A DNA stretch of 54,422 nt from an uncultured Clostridia bacterium (GTDB lineage: Bacteria > Bacillota > Clostridia > TANB77 > CAG-508), in the NCBI GenBank assembly GCA_947625685.1, contig CANQPK010000007.1, positions 1 through 54,422 on the forward strand, in the 5' to 3' direction. Below the pieces are notes generated by a model, which had not been told where the DNA came from, searched no databases, and saw only the letters and a program-made list of their open reading frames with translations. A program made the translations under genes and the position numbers. Positions 12,294 to 23,501 of the stretch are shown piece after piece; position 1 is the first letter of the stretch; each line of letters opens with the position of its first letter.

Positions 12294-13871
12294 TTATTTT
12301 AAATAATATGTATCGCAAGCATTTAATCTCTTTAAATATTCTACATTTTCGAAATTCATAAATTGTTTTACTTTATCTAGTATATCATCATTATCTTGTC
12401 CTTCATTTATAAATACAACTATTCCATTTGATATATCTTTATCTTTCAAAATATTTTTTATATTCTCTTCCGTAATTTCAATATCTTTTGCAATATATGA
12501 TTCGTCAACAGTTGCAAACAACAATATATCATCTAGAAATCTGTTGTTTTCTGATTTAAAGAAATAGATTGTAGGTACATTTAATTCATTCCCCATTTTA
12601 TTTACAATTTCTCTCTTGTCACTATATAGAGACTCCGGTTCTAAATTAATTATAAAAGGAAAAACAATAATTGTAATAAATAATATTCCTATTATTATAT
12701 TACTTACATTCTCTTTATAAATTGAATTTAGCAATCTATATAAATAATATATAACTAATATAAATACTAGACTGCAAATTGGCATAACATATCTAAGCTC
12801 TATCCAAGGAGATGCAACAGAAACTATTAAAAAATAAAATAAGGTTGGAAATAGTAATATCTTCGTAAACTCATTTTTCTTATATTTTTCTTTTTTTTCT
12901 TTATCTAAGTTCATTTTATATATAGTGAATCCAACAAATATTACTAATATAAAGAATAATAGACTGTTAAATCCAAAATGATCTATCTTTTGTATATAAG
13001 ATAATATATTCATAAGAAATTGAGATATATTTGTAAGATTTTCTATTACGCCTTGTCCTCTATAGCCAAAGAACATATGTTGAATCGAATATGGGAAAAT
13101 TATTAATGAAATAATGCCACTAATTAACATTGTTAATGTATAAAATATAAGTTGTTTATAATCTTTCTGTTTAATATATCTTATAGCAAACATTATATAT
13201 AGCATAAATAAGAAAAACAAATAGTAGTAATGTGTTAAAACTCCTGCTAAAACTGATATTCCTATGCATATTAATAATTTTATATTCAATTCCTTTGATT
13301 CTAATAATTTTATATGCAAAAGTGTAATTATTAAAATGTTTAATGTTGATAATGCATACATTCTAATATATAAAACATTTGTAAGTGATGCCATTGTTAT
13401 TGAAGATACAAAGGCAAGAATTATAGATTTTTCTTTTACTTTTGTTTCATTTTTAAGTAACTTTTGCAAAATAAAATACATAACTAGTGTTATAAATATG
13501 TATATAATAATATTTACAATTACACCAGGCCATTTTGAAAAATGCCCAACATTAAATCCCATTGCGAATCTTAGTATTAAATAATATAATGGTGGATGAA
13601 CATCATTTTTTTGATTTTCATAAACTTGGCTATATTCCCCTATTTCATCTTCTTGTACAGACAAATAATCATCATAGTAGTCTTTTGTATGCCAAGTATC
13701 ATAGAAATCTTCATTATCTTGTATTTCTACTTTATCATAACTTGCAAGCCCTAAAGAATATGCCTCATCCATATGAATATATGACTTTTCTATTCCACCC
13801 ACTATATATACAATTGTTTGAGCTATTAAAAATAGTATAACAATTAATATTTCTTTTGTTTTAGTATTCAT
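12294..13871 (-). CDS. multi-pass membrane glycosyltransferase-like protein (GT39/ArnT-like)
   Basis: N-terminal MDEAYSLGLA loop, HPPLYYLIL motif, many TM helices. Confidence 0.7.
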   Translation of the reverse strand: MNTKTKEILIVILFLIAQTIVYIVGGIEKSYIHMDEAYSLGLASYDKVEIQDNEDFYDTWHTKDYYDDYLSVQEDEIGEYSQVYENQKNDVHPPLYYLILRFAMGFNVGHFSKWPGVIVNIIIYIFITLVMYFILQKLLKNETKVKEKSIILAFVSSITMASLTNVLYIRMYALSTLNILIITLLHIKLLESKELNIKLLICIGISVLAGVLTHYYYLFFLFMLYIMFAIRYIKQKDYKQLIFYTLTMLISGIISLIIFPYSIQHMFFGYRGQGVIENLTNISQFLMNILSYIQKIDHFGFNSLLFFILVIFVGFTIYKMNLDKEKKEKYKKNEFTKILLFPTLFYFLIVSVASPWIELRYVMPICSLVFILVIYYLYRLLNSIYKENVSNIIIGILFITIIVFPFIINLEPESLYSDKREIVNKMGNELNVPTIYFFKSENNRFLDDILLFATVDESYIAKDIEITEENIKNILKDKDISNGIVVFINEGQDNDDILDKVKQFMNFENVEYLKRLNACDTYYLK

Positions 13872-13949
13872 TTTGCTTTCCCTTTCTAATCATTTTAATA
13901 TCTGATATTATATCATAATAAATATCTATTAGCAATCTAAAACAAAAAA

Positions 13950-13976
13950 GAGATAGCAAATCTAAGCTATCTCCCT
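13950..13976. terminator. intrinsic terminator
   Basis: gagatagcaaatctaagctatctccctt. Confidence 0.7.
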
Positions 13977-14054
13977 TTACTCAAATTGTATCTTGGCTAT
14001 TTGACTGATTTATATATTATATTCTTCTAATATTGTTTAGTTACTATAAATTAT

Positions 14055-14837
14055 CTAAACTTCTCTTGCCTTTACTACCAATCTTTGCTTTCCTGAATTT
14101 TTACAAGTAATTAATGTAACTTCTCTTTTTCCATTAGTTAACTGAGATGTACATCTAACATCTGTTGGCTCTACTGTATATATGTCATATACTTTATATG
14201 TAATAATTCTATTAGATAAATCCGTTATTGTAAAAGTATCTCCTTTAGACATTGAAGAAAGTTTTCCAAACATTTTTCCGCTCTTATAATTATGTCCGAC
14301 TATTACATAATTACCCACTTCATTTGGTTTTGGTCCCCACAATCTATTTACTGATATTTTTAATAATTCATCTGATGTATTAGAAAGTACAGGATATTCC
14401 AAATTTAAATCAGGTATTTTTAAAATAGCTTCTATATAATAACTAACACCATCATCCGAAACTAATTCCTTTATTTCTGAAGTTGTTTCATTTTCATTTG
14501 ATAATATATTTGTTACATCAACTATATTTTCGCTCGGATCTTCTTCTTCATTTTCTGCTAATCTTACAACTAATATATTATCTTTAACAGATATTGTTGT
14601 ATCATCTTCTTCTTGGGCTGTGTCATCTGTTTCTTGAAGTCCAAGTAATATTTCTTGAGACACTTGTTCACTTCTATTTCTATCATATTCAGCATATATG
14701 CAATATGAGAATAATGTGCATGCCAAAAACACACAGAAAAAGAAATTGATTTTATATATTTTCTTTTTCCTTCTAATTTCTGGTGTTACTATTAACTTTT
14801 CTGATACAAGTATCTGATTCATTACACTCTCCCTCAT
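14055..14837 (-). CDS. sortase
   Basis: YVIVGHNYKSGKMFGKLSSMSKGDTFTITD...VTLITCKNSGKQRLVVKAR; His/Cys/Arg sortase triad. Confidence 0.88.
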   Translation of the reverse strand: MRESVMNQILVSEKLIVTPEIRRKKKIYKINFFFCVFLACTLFSYCIYAEYDRNRSEQVSQEILLGLQETDDTAQEEDDTTISVKDNILVVRLAENEEEDPSENIVDVTNILSNENETTSEIKELVSDDGVSYYIEAILKIPDLNLEYPVLSNTSDELLKISVNRLWGPKPNEVGNYVIVGHNYKSGKMFGKLSSMSKGDTFTITDLSNRIITYKVYDIYTVEPTDVRCTSQLTNGKREVTLITCKNSGKQRLVVKAREV

Positions 14838-14899
14838 ATTTTATTATACACTATTTGTATCCTAATTTTCAATAGTATTTAACGAATTTAATAATATTT

Positions 14900-15802
14900 T
14901 TATGCCTTATCTAAAACTTGAAGTAATAATGCCATTCTAATAAATAATCCATTATGAGCCTGTTCAAAATAGCAAGCTCTTGGGTCATCATCTACATCAG
15001 TAGATATTTCTATAACCCTTGGTAATGGATGCATTAAAATTGTATTCTCTGAGAATCTATTTAATACCTCTTTATTTATTATAAATTCTTCTTTTCCAAA
15101 ATCCCCCTCAAATCTTTCAGCCTGTATTCTAGTATGATATATAACATCCAAATCTTTTGGCAATTCATCAAAACTGCTACATTTTTTATATTCTATTCCT
15201 TTTGACTTTAACATATCTATATATTCTTGAGGAAGTGAAAAAGCTTCTTTACTTAATCCATATATTTCTATATTATTATATAAAGATAATAACTTTAATA
15301 GTGAATGTATTGTTCTTCCATAAAGCAGATCTCCTAGTATTGCAACCTTTAAATTATCTAATCTACCTTTTTTCTCTTTAATTGTATACATATCTAATAA
15401 TGATTGTGTTGGGTGTTCTCCCTTACCTGCTCCTGCGTTTAATATTGGAATTTTATTAACACTCGCTGCATCCATAGCTGATGTGTCTGATTTATGCCTT
15501 ATTACCATAGCGTCTGCATAACCAGCAATTACTTTTACTGTATCTTGTATGGTTTCTCCTTTTGCTGCTGACGAAAATTCTGCTGCATTTTCTGTTGTGA
15601 TTATTTTTGCACCTAGTTTTAACGCTGCTGTTTCAAATGATAATCTAGTTCTAGTACTTGGCTCATAAAACATTATTGCTATAATTTTATCGTCTAATTT
15701 GTGAGAATATTTTTTAGGATCATTTCTAATTTTGTCTGCTAAATCAAATAATTCATCTAGACTTTCTCTAGTGTACTGTTCACTACTTAACACATGTTTC
15801 AT
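14900..15802 (-). CDS. pyrB: aspartate carbamoyltransferase catalytic subunit
   Basis: FYEPSTRTRLSFETAALKLGA...HPTQSLLDMYTI...MHPLPR. Confidence 0.96.
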   Translation of the reverse strand: MKHVLSSEQYTRESLDELFDLADKIRNDPKKYSHKLDDKIIAIMFYEPSTRTRLSFETAALKLGAKIITTENAAEFSSAAKGETIQDTVKVIAGYADAMVIRHKSDTSAMDAASVNKIPILNAGAGKGEHPTQSLLDMYTIKEKKGRLDNLKVAILGDLLYGRTIHSLLKLLSLYNNIEIYGLSKEAFSLPQEYIDMLKSKGIEYKKCSSFDELPKDLDVIYHTRIQAERFEGDFGKEEFIINKEVLNRFSENTILMHPLPRVIEISTDVDDDPRACYFEQAHNGLFIRMALLLQVLDKA

Positions 15803-15980
15803 ATACTTTCCTCCTTAAATATATATTTTTATCATTATATTATATTGTTTTACCCTTTTCAACTTTTTTAAAAAATTTATTCTAATTTTTTTCATATTTT
15901 TACATTAAATTTTGACATTTTTTATAGCAACTTGTGTTTTTATTTCATAATATATATTAAGCTTTTTGCTTAGGAAAGGA

Positions 15981-16451
15981 ATGAAAATATTTATGGAATA
16001 CGAAAATAATGAAAAATGTCCAGTAGTTGAAGTAGATGGTTTCATTGAATCAGGTAAACAATTTGATATAGAAATTAATCTTCCAGAAGACAAGCGCAAT
16101 GTTATCTTCGGTGTTATAAAAGATTGTTACAATGAACCAGCTAAAGATGCAGTCGTAAAACTTATCGAAATAGATTATGAAAAAGGTGAAGAAGTTAGAA
16201 AACCTGTATCTCATACTTTTACAGATGAGTATGGTGAATTCGTATTTGGACCTCTTTGTCCAGATAGAAAATATGCTATAGATGTTTGGGTTAATAATGT
16301 TAAAACTTTAAAAGTTTGTGCTAGAGGTTCAAGAAAAGGTAAATGCCTTAAAGGTGTTAAATTAGATGCCTGTGAAAAATGCTTAGATAAAAATCCTTGT
16401 GATGTAAGATGTACTGAGAATGAAACTGATTCTTCTGAAATTTGTGAATAA
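15981..16451 (+). CDS. carboxypeptidase-regulatory/SpaA-like domain protein, Cys-rich C-terminus
   Basis: GVIKDCYNEPAKDAVVKLIE...FTDEYGEFVFGPLCPDRKYAIDV. Confidence 0.6.
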   Translation: MKIFMEYENNEKCPVVEVDGFIESGKQFDIEINLPEDKRNVIFGVIKDCYNEPAKDAVVKLIEIDYEKGEEVRKPVSHTFTDEYGEFVFGPLCPDRKYAIDVWVNNVKTLKVCARGSRKGKCLKGVKLDACEKCLDKNPCDVRCTENETDSSEICE

Positions 16452-16462
16452 ATAAGTTAAAT

Positions 16463-16494
16463 AAAAGGTGTCTTTTGAAAAAGGCACCTTTTAT
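16463..16494. terminator. intrinsic terminator (possibly bidirectional)
   Basis: aaaaggtgtcttttgaaaaaggcaccttttat. Confidence 0.8.
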
Positions 16495-16496
16495 AT

Positions 16497-17009
16497 TTAA
16501 AACATTCTTGGATTACCAGGAGTAAACATAGGTGGTACAAATCCTCCTTCATTAAATCCTGGCCTCAAAGGTTGATTTGGATATGCATTATTTCTATTTC
16601 CAAACAATTCTCTAATTATTAAAATCCTTATTAAATCCCTTAATAATCGATTATCTCTTCTTGGTGGTCTTCTTATCTCTCTTGCTCTTGGATTTCTTAC
16701 ATCTCCATTTTTCGTATTTTCTTGAGTCTCTTTTGTTTCATTATCTGGTTCTACTATATCATATATTTCATTAACCATCTGTGAAATAACTTCTTCTGTT
16801 AATGGTATATTTATTCTTTTAGAGCACATTTTCTGTACTAATGGATATACGATTCCATAAATTTCTGGATATAAATTATTTACTTCTTGTATATTTTGAT
16901 TTACATTAATTGTATTGTTATAATTATTTTCGTTTCGTAGATATGTATTTTGCTGAGTATTATTATATCCTAATACACTCCTCATATATTCTTCATATTC
17001 ATTATACAT
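16497..17009 (-). CDS. hypothetical Asn/Arg-rich protein
   Basis: Intact ORF, upstream SD-like aagga; no family recognised. Confidence 0.6.
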   Translation of the reverse strand: MYNEYEEYMRSVLGYNNTQQNTYLRNENNYNNTINVNQNIQEVNNLYPEIYGIVYPLVQKMCSKRINIPLTEEVISQMVNEIYDIVEPDNETKETQENTKNGDVRNPRAREIRRPPRRDNRLLRDLIRILIIRELFGNRNNAYPNQPLRPGFNEGGFVPPMFTPGNPRMF

Positions 17010-17089
17010 ATAAATATCATCCTTTCTAAGACAAGTTTTATATTTGAAACTTTTCTTAAAACATATATATGCATAATAAATACAAAATG

Positions 17090-18481
17090 TTAAATATTAT
17101 TAACTATTTCTTTAAACCTATTTCCTCTTTCAGCAAAATTCTTAAACATGTCAAAACTCGCACTTGCTGGAGAAAATAAGACTATATCTCCATTTGTTGC
17201 ACTCTTTTTAGCAAGTTTTACTGTGTCCTCTAAAGTTTCGCACATGTAAATATCTATTTTCTTTCCTTGTCTTTCTTCCTCTTCCTTTACTGCTAAAAAG
17301 ATTTTTTCTGCTGTCTGACCAATTAATATTAAAGTCTTAACTTTATCTAATATTGGCTTTGCGATTGGCGTATAATCTAAATGTTTATCGTATCCTCCAG
17401 CAATTAATACTATAGGTTCATCAAAAGAATTTAGTCCTGCAATAGTTCTTGTTGGAGATGTTCCTATTGAGTCATTATACCATTTTACTCCATCTATTTC
17501 TCTTATAAATTCTGTCCTATGCTCTACCCCACTGAAATTCTTTATAACTTTAATTTGTGTGTCTATATCTACAAGTGATTTTGTTGCAGCTATTGCTGCT
17601 GCAATATTTTCATAGTTGTGTTTTCCTCTTAAAAGTATATCTTTTGTATTTATTATATGTCTTCTTATTTTATCATCACATAATTTTATAACATCTTCGT
17701 CTAAAATAACCCCGTCATCTAATCTCGTTTCACTGCTAAAGAAAATAACTTTTGAATTAGCTTCTTTTGCGCAATTTCTTGTTAGTTCATTGTCATAATT
17801 TAAAACTACAATATCATTCTCTGATTGATATTTAAAAATATTTTTCTTTGCATCTATATATTCTTCATAAGAGCTATGTATATCTAGGTGATTTGGTGTA
17901 ATATTAGTAATTACAGATATATTTGGACTAACTGTCATATTCATTAATTGAAAACTACTTAATTCTAATACTACATAATCTTTTTCTGTCATTTCATTTA
18001 ATTTAGTAAATAGTGGTATTCCAATATTTCCACCTAAATAGCAATTATATCCTTTTTCCTTTAGCATTTCATATATAAGAGTTGTAGTTGTAGTTTTTCC
18101 GTCACTTCCTGTTATTCCTATTACTGTTCCAGGACACATTTCTATTAACATTTCTATCTCAGTTGTTACTATTGCGCCATCTGTTTTTGCTTGAACTAAC
18201 TCTTTTTTAGTTGGCATACAGCTAGGTGCTCTAAAAATTATATCAAAGTTCTTTAAGTTGCTTAAACATTCTTTGCCAAAGAAATATTCCATATTATAAC
18301 TAACTAATTTTTCAAAATGTTCTTTAGGTATTTGCTCTACATTTCTATTGTCAAATACAGTTACTTTAGCTCCTAGTTTATTCATATATTCCAGAAGTGG
18401 AAGATTACTTACTCCAAGTCCTATTATTGCAACTTTTTTTTCTTTTAAATAGATTTCAAATTCTTCCAATTTTTTATTCAT
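17090..18481 (-). CDS. murD: UDP-N-acetylmuramoylalanine--D-glutamate ligase
   Basis: GITGSDGKTTTTTLIYEML...LELSSFQL...HRTEFI...NDSIGTSPTRT. Confidence 0.96.
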   Translation of the reverse strand: MNKKLEEFEIYLKEKKVAIIGLGVSNLPLLEYMNKLGAKVTVFDNRNVEQIPKEHFEKLVSYNMEYFFGKECLSNLKNFDIIFRAPSCMPTKKELVQAKTDGAIVTTEIEMLIEMCPGTVIGITGSDGKTTTTTLIYEMLKEKGYNCYLGGNIGIPLFTKLNEMTEKDYVVLELSSFQLMNMTVSPNISVITNITPNHLDIHSSYEEYIDAKKNIFKYQSENDIVVLNYDNELTRNCAKEANSKVIFFSSETRLDDGVILDEDVIKLCDDKIRRHIINTKDILLRGKHNYENIAAAIAATKSLVDIDTQIKVIKNFSGVEHRTEFIREIDGVKWYNDSIGTSPTRTIAGLNSFDEPIVLIAGGYDKHLDYTPIAKPILDKVKTLILIGQTAEKIFLAVKEEEERQGKKIDIYMCETLEDTVKLAKKSATNGDIVLFSPASASFDMFKNFAERGNRFKEIVNNI

Positions 18482-18673
18482 GGATAATTCACACATCCTT
18501 TTTCTATATAATAGTCATTTTCTCTCTATATGTGAATTATATAACAAAATACCCAAATTAACAATAGCAAAGAAAAAAATGTCCTACTAATAAATTTATG
18601 TTCCTAAATATTTTAGATTTTTGTTCTATTTTAGACTAGTCTTTCATACTATTTTGTAAAAGGAGTTTTGTCA

Positions 18674-19216
18674 ATGTTTGTATATAATGTTAAGATTAGT
18701 TCTAAAAGATTATTTAAAATGATTATAGCTTTAATGTTCATTATTGTATTAATAATAATAGGTTTATCCATATATAAGACTTTTATAAAAACTTCTACAA
18801 TTTCTGATGATAGTGATGTTTATACAATTGATTCTAATAATTATACAAATATTTTAAAAGCTGTACATGATGATTTAGATACTTATATTGGACAAAAAAT
18901 ACACTTCACTGGATATGTTTATAGAGTATATGATTTAGATAGTGATGAATTTGTTCTTGCTCGTGATATGGTTATAAATTCTGAGTTTCAAACATTAGTA
19001 GTAGGTTTCTTATGTCACTATGAAGATTCAAATATTTTCAAGGATGGATCATGGATTGATATTGTTGGAGAAATAAAAAAAGGGTATTATCACGGAGATA
19101 TACCCATAATAGATATTACTGAAATTAAAGAAACTGAAAAACCTATAGATTCTTATGTTTATCCACCTGATGATTACTATATTCCAACATCTAGCTTAAT
19201 ATACAATAATTCTTAG
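18674..19216 (+). CDS. membrane-anchored DUF1980/TIGR03943 C-terminal-like protein
   Basis: N-terminal TM; IGQKIHFTGYVYRVYD...ARDMVI..GFLCHYED...WIDIVGEI...YVYPP. Confidence 0.6.
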   Translation: MFVYNVKISSKRLFKMIIALMFIIVLIIIGLSIYKTFIKTSTISDDSDVYTIDSNNYTNILKAVHDDLDTYIGQKIHFTGYVYRVYDLDSDEFVLARDMVINSEFQTLVVGFLCHYEDSNIFKDGSWIDIVGEIKKGYYHGDIPIIDITEIKETEKPIDSYVYPPDDYYIPTSSLIYNNS

Positions 19217-20255
19217 TAGATTTTGTCAATACTTCTGCATCATTTTCGCCAATAAGGATGGTATCTTCTATCCTTATTCCGTATTCGCCTGGTATATATA
19301 TGCCAGGCTCATTTGTTACAACCATTTTAGATCTTAAAAGTTTTTCATTCTTTGAAGAAATAATTGGTCCTTCATGTACTTCTAGTCCTACCCCATGACC
19401 TAAAGCATGCACTAAATCATAATCATGCATTCTAAAATTTCCTTCAACTATTTTTGATAATGTTTTAGTATTTGCCCCTTCTCTCATTTCTGATGTAATA
19501 ATTGTTTGATTTTTTAGTACTAATTCATATACTTTTTTCATATACTCTTGCACGAAATCAACAAATATTGTTCTTGTCATATCTGAACAATAGCCATTAT
19601 ATACACAGCCCATATCTATTGTGATTACATCTCCTGACTGAATTTTTCTATCTGTTGGTACTGCATGAGGCATAGAGGAATTTTCTCCTGAAGCAACAAT
19701 GGTTGGAAAACTTACACCAGATGCACCATTTTGCTTAAAGAATTTTTCTATTTCATCGGCTATTTGTATCTCTGTCATTCCTTTTTTTATATATCTTAAA
19801 AGATATGAAAAACAGTCATCTGTAATTTCACAAGCTTTTCGTATATATGATATTTCTTCTTCGTCCTTTATCTGTCTTTGTTTTTCAACAACCCATTCTG
19901 TTTCCACTAAGTTATTTATTTTATATTTATGCATAATTTCTTTATATGTAGCATAAGTTACAAAATTTTCTTCAAATCCTACATTTTCGCAGAATAAAAA
20001 ATAATTTTCATAATCTTCATAAGATAAATCCCTAAAACTCGTGACAATTATTTCATCATCTATTGTTAATACTTTTTTTACACTTTCTATATATCTTTCA
20101 TCAGTTATGTATATATTTTCTTTTAAAGTCAAAAGAAGAATTCCTTCTGCTTCTATGTTTGTTAAGTATTTTATATTTACTGGATTTGATATAATCATGC
20201 CTTGTATATTTTGTGATTTTAAATTATTTCTTATCCATCTTATTCTCTCATTCAT
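19191..20255 (-). CDS. M24-family Xaa-Pro aminopeptidase
   Basis: VITIDMGCVYNGYCSDMTRTIF...HALGHGVGLEVHEGP...VTNEPGIYIPGEYGIRIEDT. Confidence 0.93.
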   Translation of the reverse strand: MNERIRWIRNNLKSQNIQGMIISNPVNIKYLTNIEAEGILLLTLKENIYITDERYIESVKKVLTIDDEIIVTSFRDLSYEDYENYFLFCENVGFEENFVTYATYKEIMHKYKINNLVETEWVVEKQRQIKDEEEISYIRKACEITDDCFSYLLRYIKKGMTEIQIADEIEKFFKQNGASGVSFPTIVASGENSSMPHAVPTDRKIQSGDVITIDMGCVYNGYCSDMTRTIFVDFVQEYMKKVYELVLKNQTIITSEMREGANTKTLSKIVEGNFRMHDYDLVHALGHGVGLEVHEGPIISSKNEKLLRSKMVVTNEPGIYIPGEYGIRIEDTILIGENDAEVLTKSTKNYCILS

Positions 20256-20306
20256 AAATTAAAATCATCCCTTCCTCAAGTAGCCAAATATGGCAATTTG
20301 TGTTTT

Positions 20307-21041
20307 CTAATACATACCTAAAGTAAATATCTTAGCAAGCACAATAAATATAATATTGAAAGGTACTAGCATACTTATAAAAGATGCAATTACTATAAAT
20401 GGACCAAATGGTATATATTCGCTTTTCTTTTTTATTTTAGTTACAAGTAGTAATATGCTTATAATAGCTGCAAGTAGAAATGCAGTAAGAGAAATAACAA
20501 TAATATTTATTATTCCAAAGTAAAGTCCTAGAGCTCCCATAAATTTTACATCGCCAAATCCCATTGCTTCTTTTCCTGCAACAAGTCCTCCAATTAATGT
20601 TATTATAAGAAATACTCCACCGCCAAAGGCCATTCCAAGTAATGCATTTGTTATTAGATTCATATTAAATAGTCCAGATATAAATGTAAAAACTAATCCT
20701 ACTTCAAATATTGTCATATTAAGTCTATTTGGTATTATTTGATATTTATAATCAATTACAAATGCTGAAATTAGCATAGGCGTCAATATGGTATATTTAA
20801 TTAATTGTATATTGCTTAGAAATTGATTCCTAATTCCATACATAGTAAGTAAGATTAAATAAATTATTACTGTTAATATCATTAAAATATAATTAGGTTT
20901 AAATTCTCTAAAAAAATCTTTTGATAAAATCTTTTTGTGTTCAGGCATTCTTTTTATACACCAATCTGTAATTTGCCCTGCTAGAACACCTAATACACAA
21001 AATAATACATAATAAAGTATATGTACATTATTAAAATACAT
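20307..21041 (-). CDS. type IV prepilin peptidase (A24)
   Basis: FVIDYKYQIIPNRLN...GMGF-type motif (KEAMGFGDVKFMGALGLYFG); multi-TM. Confidence 0.9.
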   Translation of the reverse strand: MYFNNVHILYYVLFCVLGVLAGQITDWCIKRMPEHKKILSKDFFREFKPNYILMILTVIIYLILLTMYGIRNQFLSNIQLIKYTILTPMLISAFVIDYKYQIIPNRLNMTIFEVGLVFTFISGLFNMNLITNALLGMAFGGGVFLIITLIGGLVAGKEAMGFGDVKFMGALGLYFGIINIIVISLTAFLLAAIISILLLVTKIKKKSEYIPFGPFIVIASFISMLVPFNIIFIVLAKIFTLGMY

Positions 21042-21046
21042 TTTAC

Positions 21047-21555
21047 TTATTTCCTCCCTTGTTTTTTCTTTAAATATCTTTTGATTATAGCATTTTCTAA
21101 AGGTCTTTTAATCTTTGTTACAAATATATCTCTCTTGTCAATTGGCTTTGTAAGTATGGAATACATATTTACTCTATTTGCTCCTACGACATCTGTAAAT
21201 ATTTGATCACCGTACTGCCGCTATTTGTCTGCTATTTTCTATTCCTAATTCCTTTTGAACTTTTAAAAATCCTTTTTTAAATGGTTTTTTGGCAAAGTTT
21301 ATATATGGAATATCTAACTCTTTTGAAACTTTTTGAACCTTATCCTTTTTGTTCGTATTAGATAATATATAAAATCTTATGTCTTGTTTTTTTAGGTTTT
21401 CACACCACTCTTTAACACCACCGAAGTAAATTTCTATCAAAGTCAATTAATGTATTATCTATATCAAGAATAAGAGCTTTAATATTATTTTTTTCTAAAA
21501 AATCTATTGTAATTTCCTTTACATTTTCTAAATATTCATCAGGATATATTAGCAT
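21047..21555 (-). CDS. yqeG: YqeG-family HAD phosphatase; needs two +1 shifts (21423, 21212)
   Basis: MLIYPDEYLENVKEITIDFLEKNNIKALILDIDNTLIDFDRNLL-[G]GVKEWCENLKKQDIRFYILSNT...RQIAAV-[G]DQIFTDVVGANRVNMYSILTKPIDKRD*-like HAD motifs recovered only with shifts. Confidence 0.9.
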
Positions 21556-21671
21556 CTCTTTCTCCTTTTAATTTATTCTATCAAATATTCAATATTTTTG
21601 TCAATTTATATTTACAAATTATTAATCTTTATTATATAATTACTGTATTAAAAACGAAAGGATAATATCAA

Positions 21672-22970
21672 ATGGAATTAACTAATGAAAAAATTGCTCA
21701 AGCAAAAAAATATAATGCAAAAATATTCCCTATATATAAGCTATTTGCATGGGATTTTTTATTCTATTATTCTATAAGTTTCCTATTTTTAACACAAAAT
21801 AAAGGTTTGACTGCTTCTCAAGTACTCTTTGCAGAAGCTTTTTATCCTATATTCAAATTACTATCTCAAATTCCTTGCGTTAATATTATTGAAATATTAG
21901 GAAAACGAAAAAGTTTAATACTAGGAAATGTTTGTGTGGCTTTTGGTATTCTTGTCTTAATATTAGGTTCTGGACTTTCTTCGGCTATACTTTTTAATAT
22001 TATAACTGCTTTTGGATATTCAATTAAAGCTATTTGTGAAGGAACTATACTTACAGATTTCGTAGAAGGACAAGAACACTCAAGAACTTTATATTCTAAT
22101 ATTGATGGAAAGGGTTCTGCCTATTGGTATTTTGCTGATGGTATAACTGCTTTCTTTTGTGGATTTATTTATGTGTTTAATAATTATTTGCCTATCATCT
22201 TATGCTTAGTATCAGCTGTAATAGGAACATTAATTTCTCTTAAATTTATGCCTTATGAAGACAGTAATGTAAAAACAACTATTGAAGAAACTAAAAGCTT
22301 TAAAGCATATTTTAAAGACTTGAGAGTTGCTTTCAAGCATATCTTTAAATCAGATAGACTAAAAGCTTTAATATTATTTTCAGGTATGTTTTACGCACTT
22401 CTTACTGTTCGTTCAACTATTGCAAGCAGTTTATTTACAGAAATTGGTGTAAAGGAAGAATATTTTGGAATTATTTTTGCAGTTCTTACTGTTTTATCTG
22501 GAATTTCTTCAAAATATCAAGATTATTTTCATAGGAAATATAGAAATAAATTGCTAACAAATTTTTTACTTACATTTTCTATTTCTATGGTAGTCATAGG
22601 ATTAGCAGCAATTATTTCTAATAATTTTGTATTTACAATAATAATCATACTTTTAGCATATGCTGCTCAATATATTATAAAAGGTCCTTACTATACATTA
22701 CAAAAGAGATACCTAAATAGCTTTACTTCACCAAGTATGTCTACTAAAATATTTTCGGCTGATATTTTAATTGAAGGTATATTTGGAACATTAATGTATT
22801 GGGTATCATCTTTCCTACTTTCATTTATTAATACATCAACTGCAATAACTATACTAGGTTGTATATTTACAATAGCATTTATATTTGTATTAGATTATAT
22901 GAGGACAAGGATCGGTTTAAAACCAGAAGAATATAAAAAGTCAGATATTTACTTTACAGAAGTACATTAA
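21672..22970 (+). CDS. MFS transporter
   Basis: Twelve-TM-like hydrophobic protein, typical MFS layout. Confidence 0.8.
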   Translation: MELTNEKIAQAKKYNAKIFPIYKLFAWDFLFYYSISFLFLTQNKGLTASQVLFAEAFYPIFKLLSQIPCVNIIEILGKRKSLILGNVCVAFGILVLILGSGLSSAILFNIITAFGYSIKAICEGTILTDFVEGQEHSRTLYSNIDGKGSAYWYFADGITAFFCGFIYVFNNYLPIILCLVSAVIGTLISLKFMPYEDSNVKTTIEETKSFKAYFKDLRVAFKHIFKSDRLKALILFSGMFYALLTVRSTIASSLFTEIGVKEEYFGIIFAVLTVLSGISSKYQDYFHRKYRNKLLTNFLLTFSISMVVIGLAAIISNNFVFTIIIILLAYAAQYIIKGPYYTLQKRYLNSFTSPSMSTKIFSADILIEGIFGTLMYWVSSFLLSFINTSTAITILGCIFTIAFIFVLDYMRTRIGLKPEEYKKSDIYFTEVH

Positions 22971-22990
22971 AAGAACTTTCTTAATATAAA

Positions 22991-23027
22991 AAAATAATCT
23001 CCAAGTAAATCTTGAAGATTATTTTTT
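22991..23027. terminator. intrinsic terminator
   Basis: aaaataatctccaagtaaatcttgaagattatttttt. Confidence 0.75.
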
Positions 23028-23057
23028 ATATATACTTTAATACTTTGTATATAATTT

Positions 23058-23333
23058 TTATTTATTTACTCTTTCTTTTAGAGCTTTTCCAGCTTTGAAT
23101 ACTGGAGCTTTTGATGCAGGTATCTTGATTTCTTCTTTAGTTTGTGGGTTTCTTCCTTTTCTAGCTGCTCTTTTTCTAACTTCGAAAGAACCGAATCCAA
23201 CTAATTGAACTTTATCTCCTTTTACTAATGCTTCGCTTATAACTTCAGTAACAGCATTTAAAGAAGCTTCAGCACATTTTTTAGTTGCTCCTGTTTTAGC
23301 AGCTACAGCTGCGATTAAATCAGATTTGTTCAT
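23058..23333 (-). CDS. hup: HU-family DNA-binding protein
   Basis: [19 protein letters not shown]...[46 protein letters not shown]. Confidence 0.97.
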   Translation of the reverse strand: MNKSDLIAAVAAKTGATKKCAEASLNAVTEVISEALVKGDKVQLVGFGSFEVRKRAARKGRNPQTKEEIKIPASKAPVFKAGKALKERVNK

Positions 23334-23501
23334 TTACATTACCTCCTATAAAGATTCATTTATGTAGATTTTAAACCTCTACAATATAGAATATTCGTCA
23401 AAATTATTTAAAATCCTTCTTTTTTTATTCTATTTTTTTCATTTTCCCTTAGAGTTACTTTGATTTTAAGTTTTCATACTAAAATGATGTAATTGTCAAA
23501 T

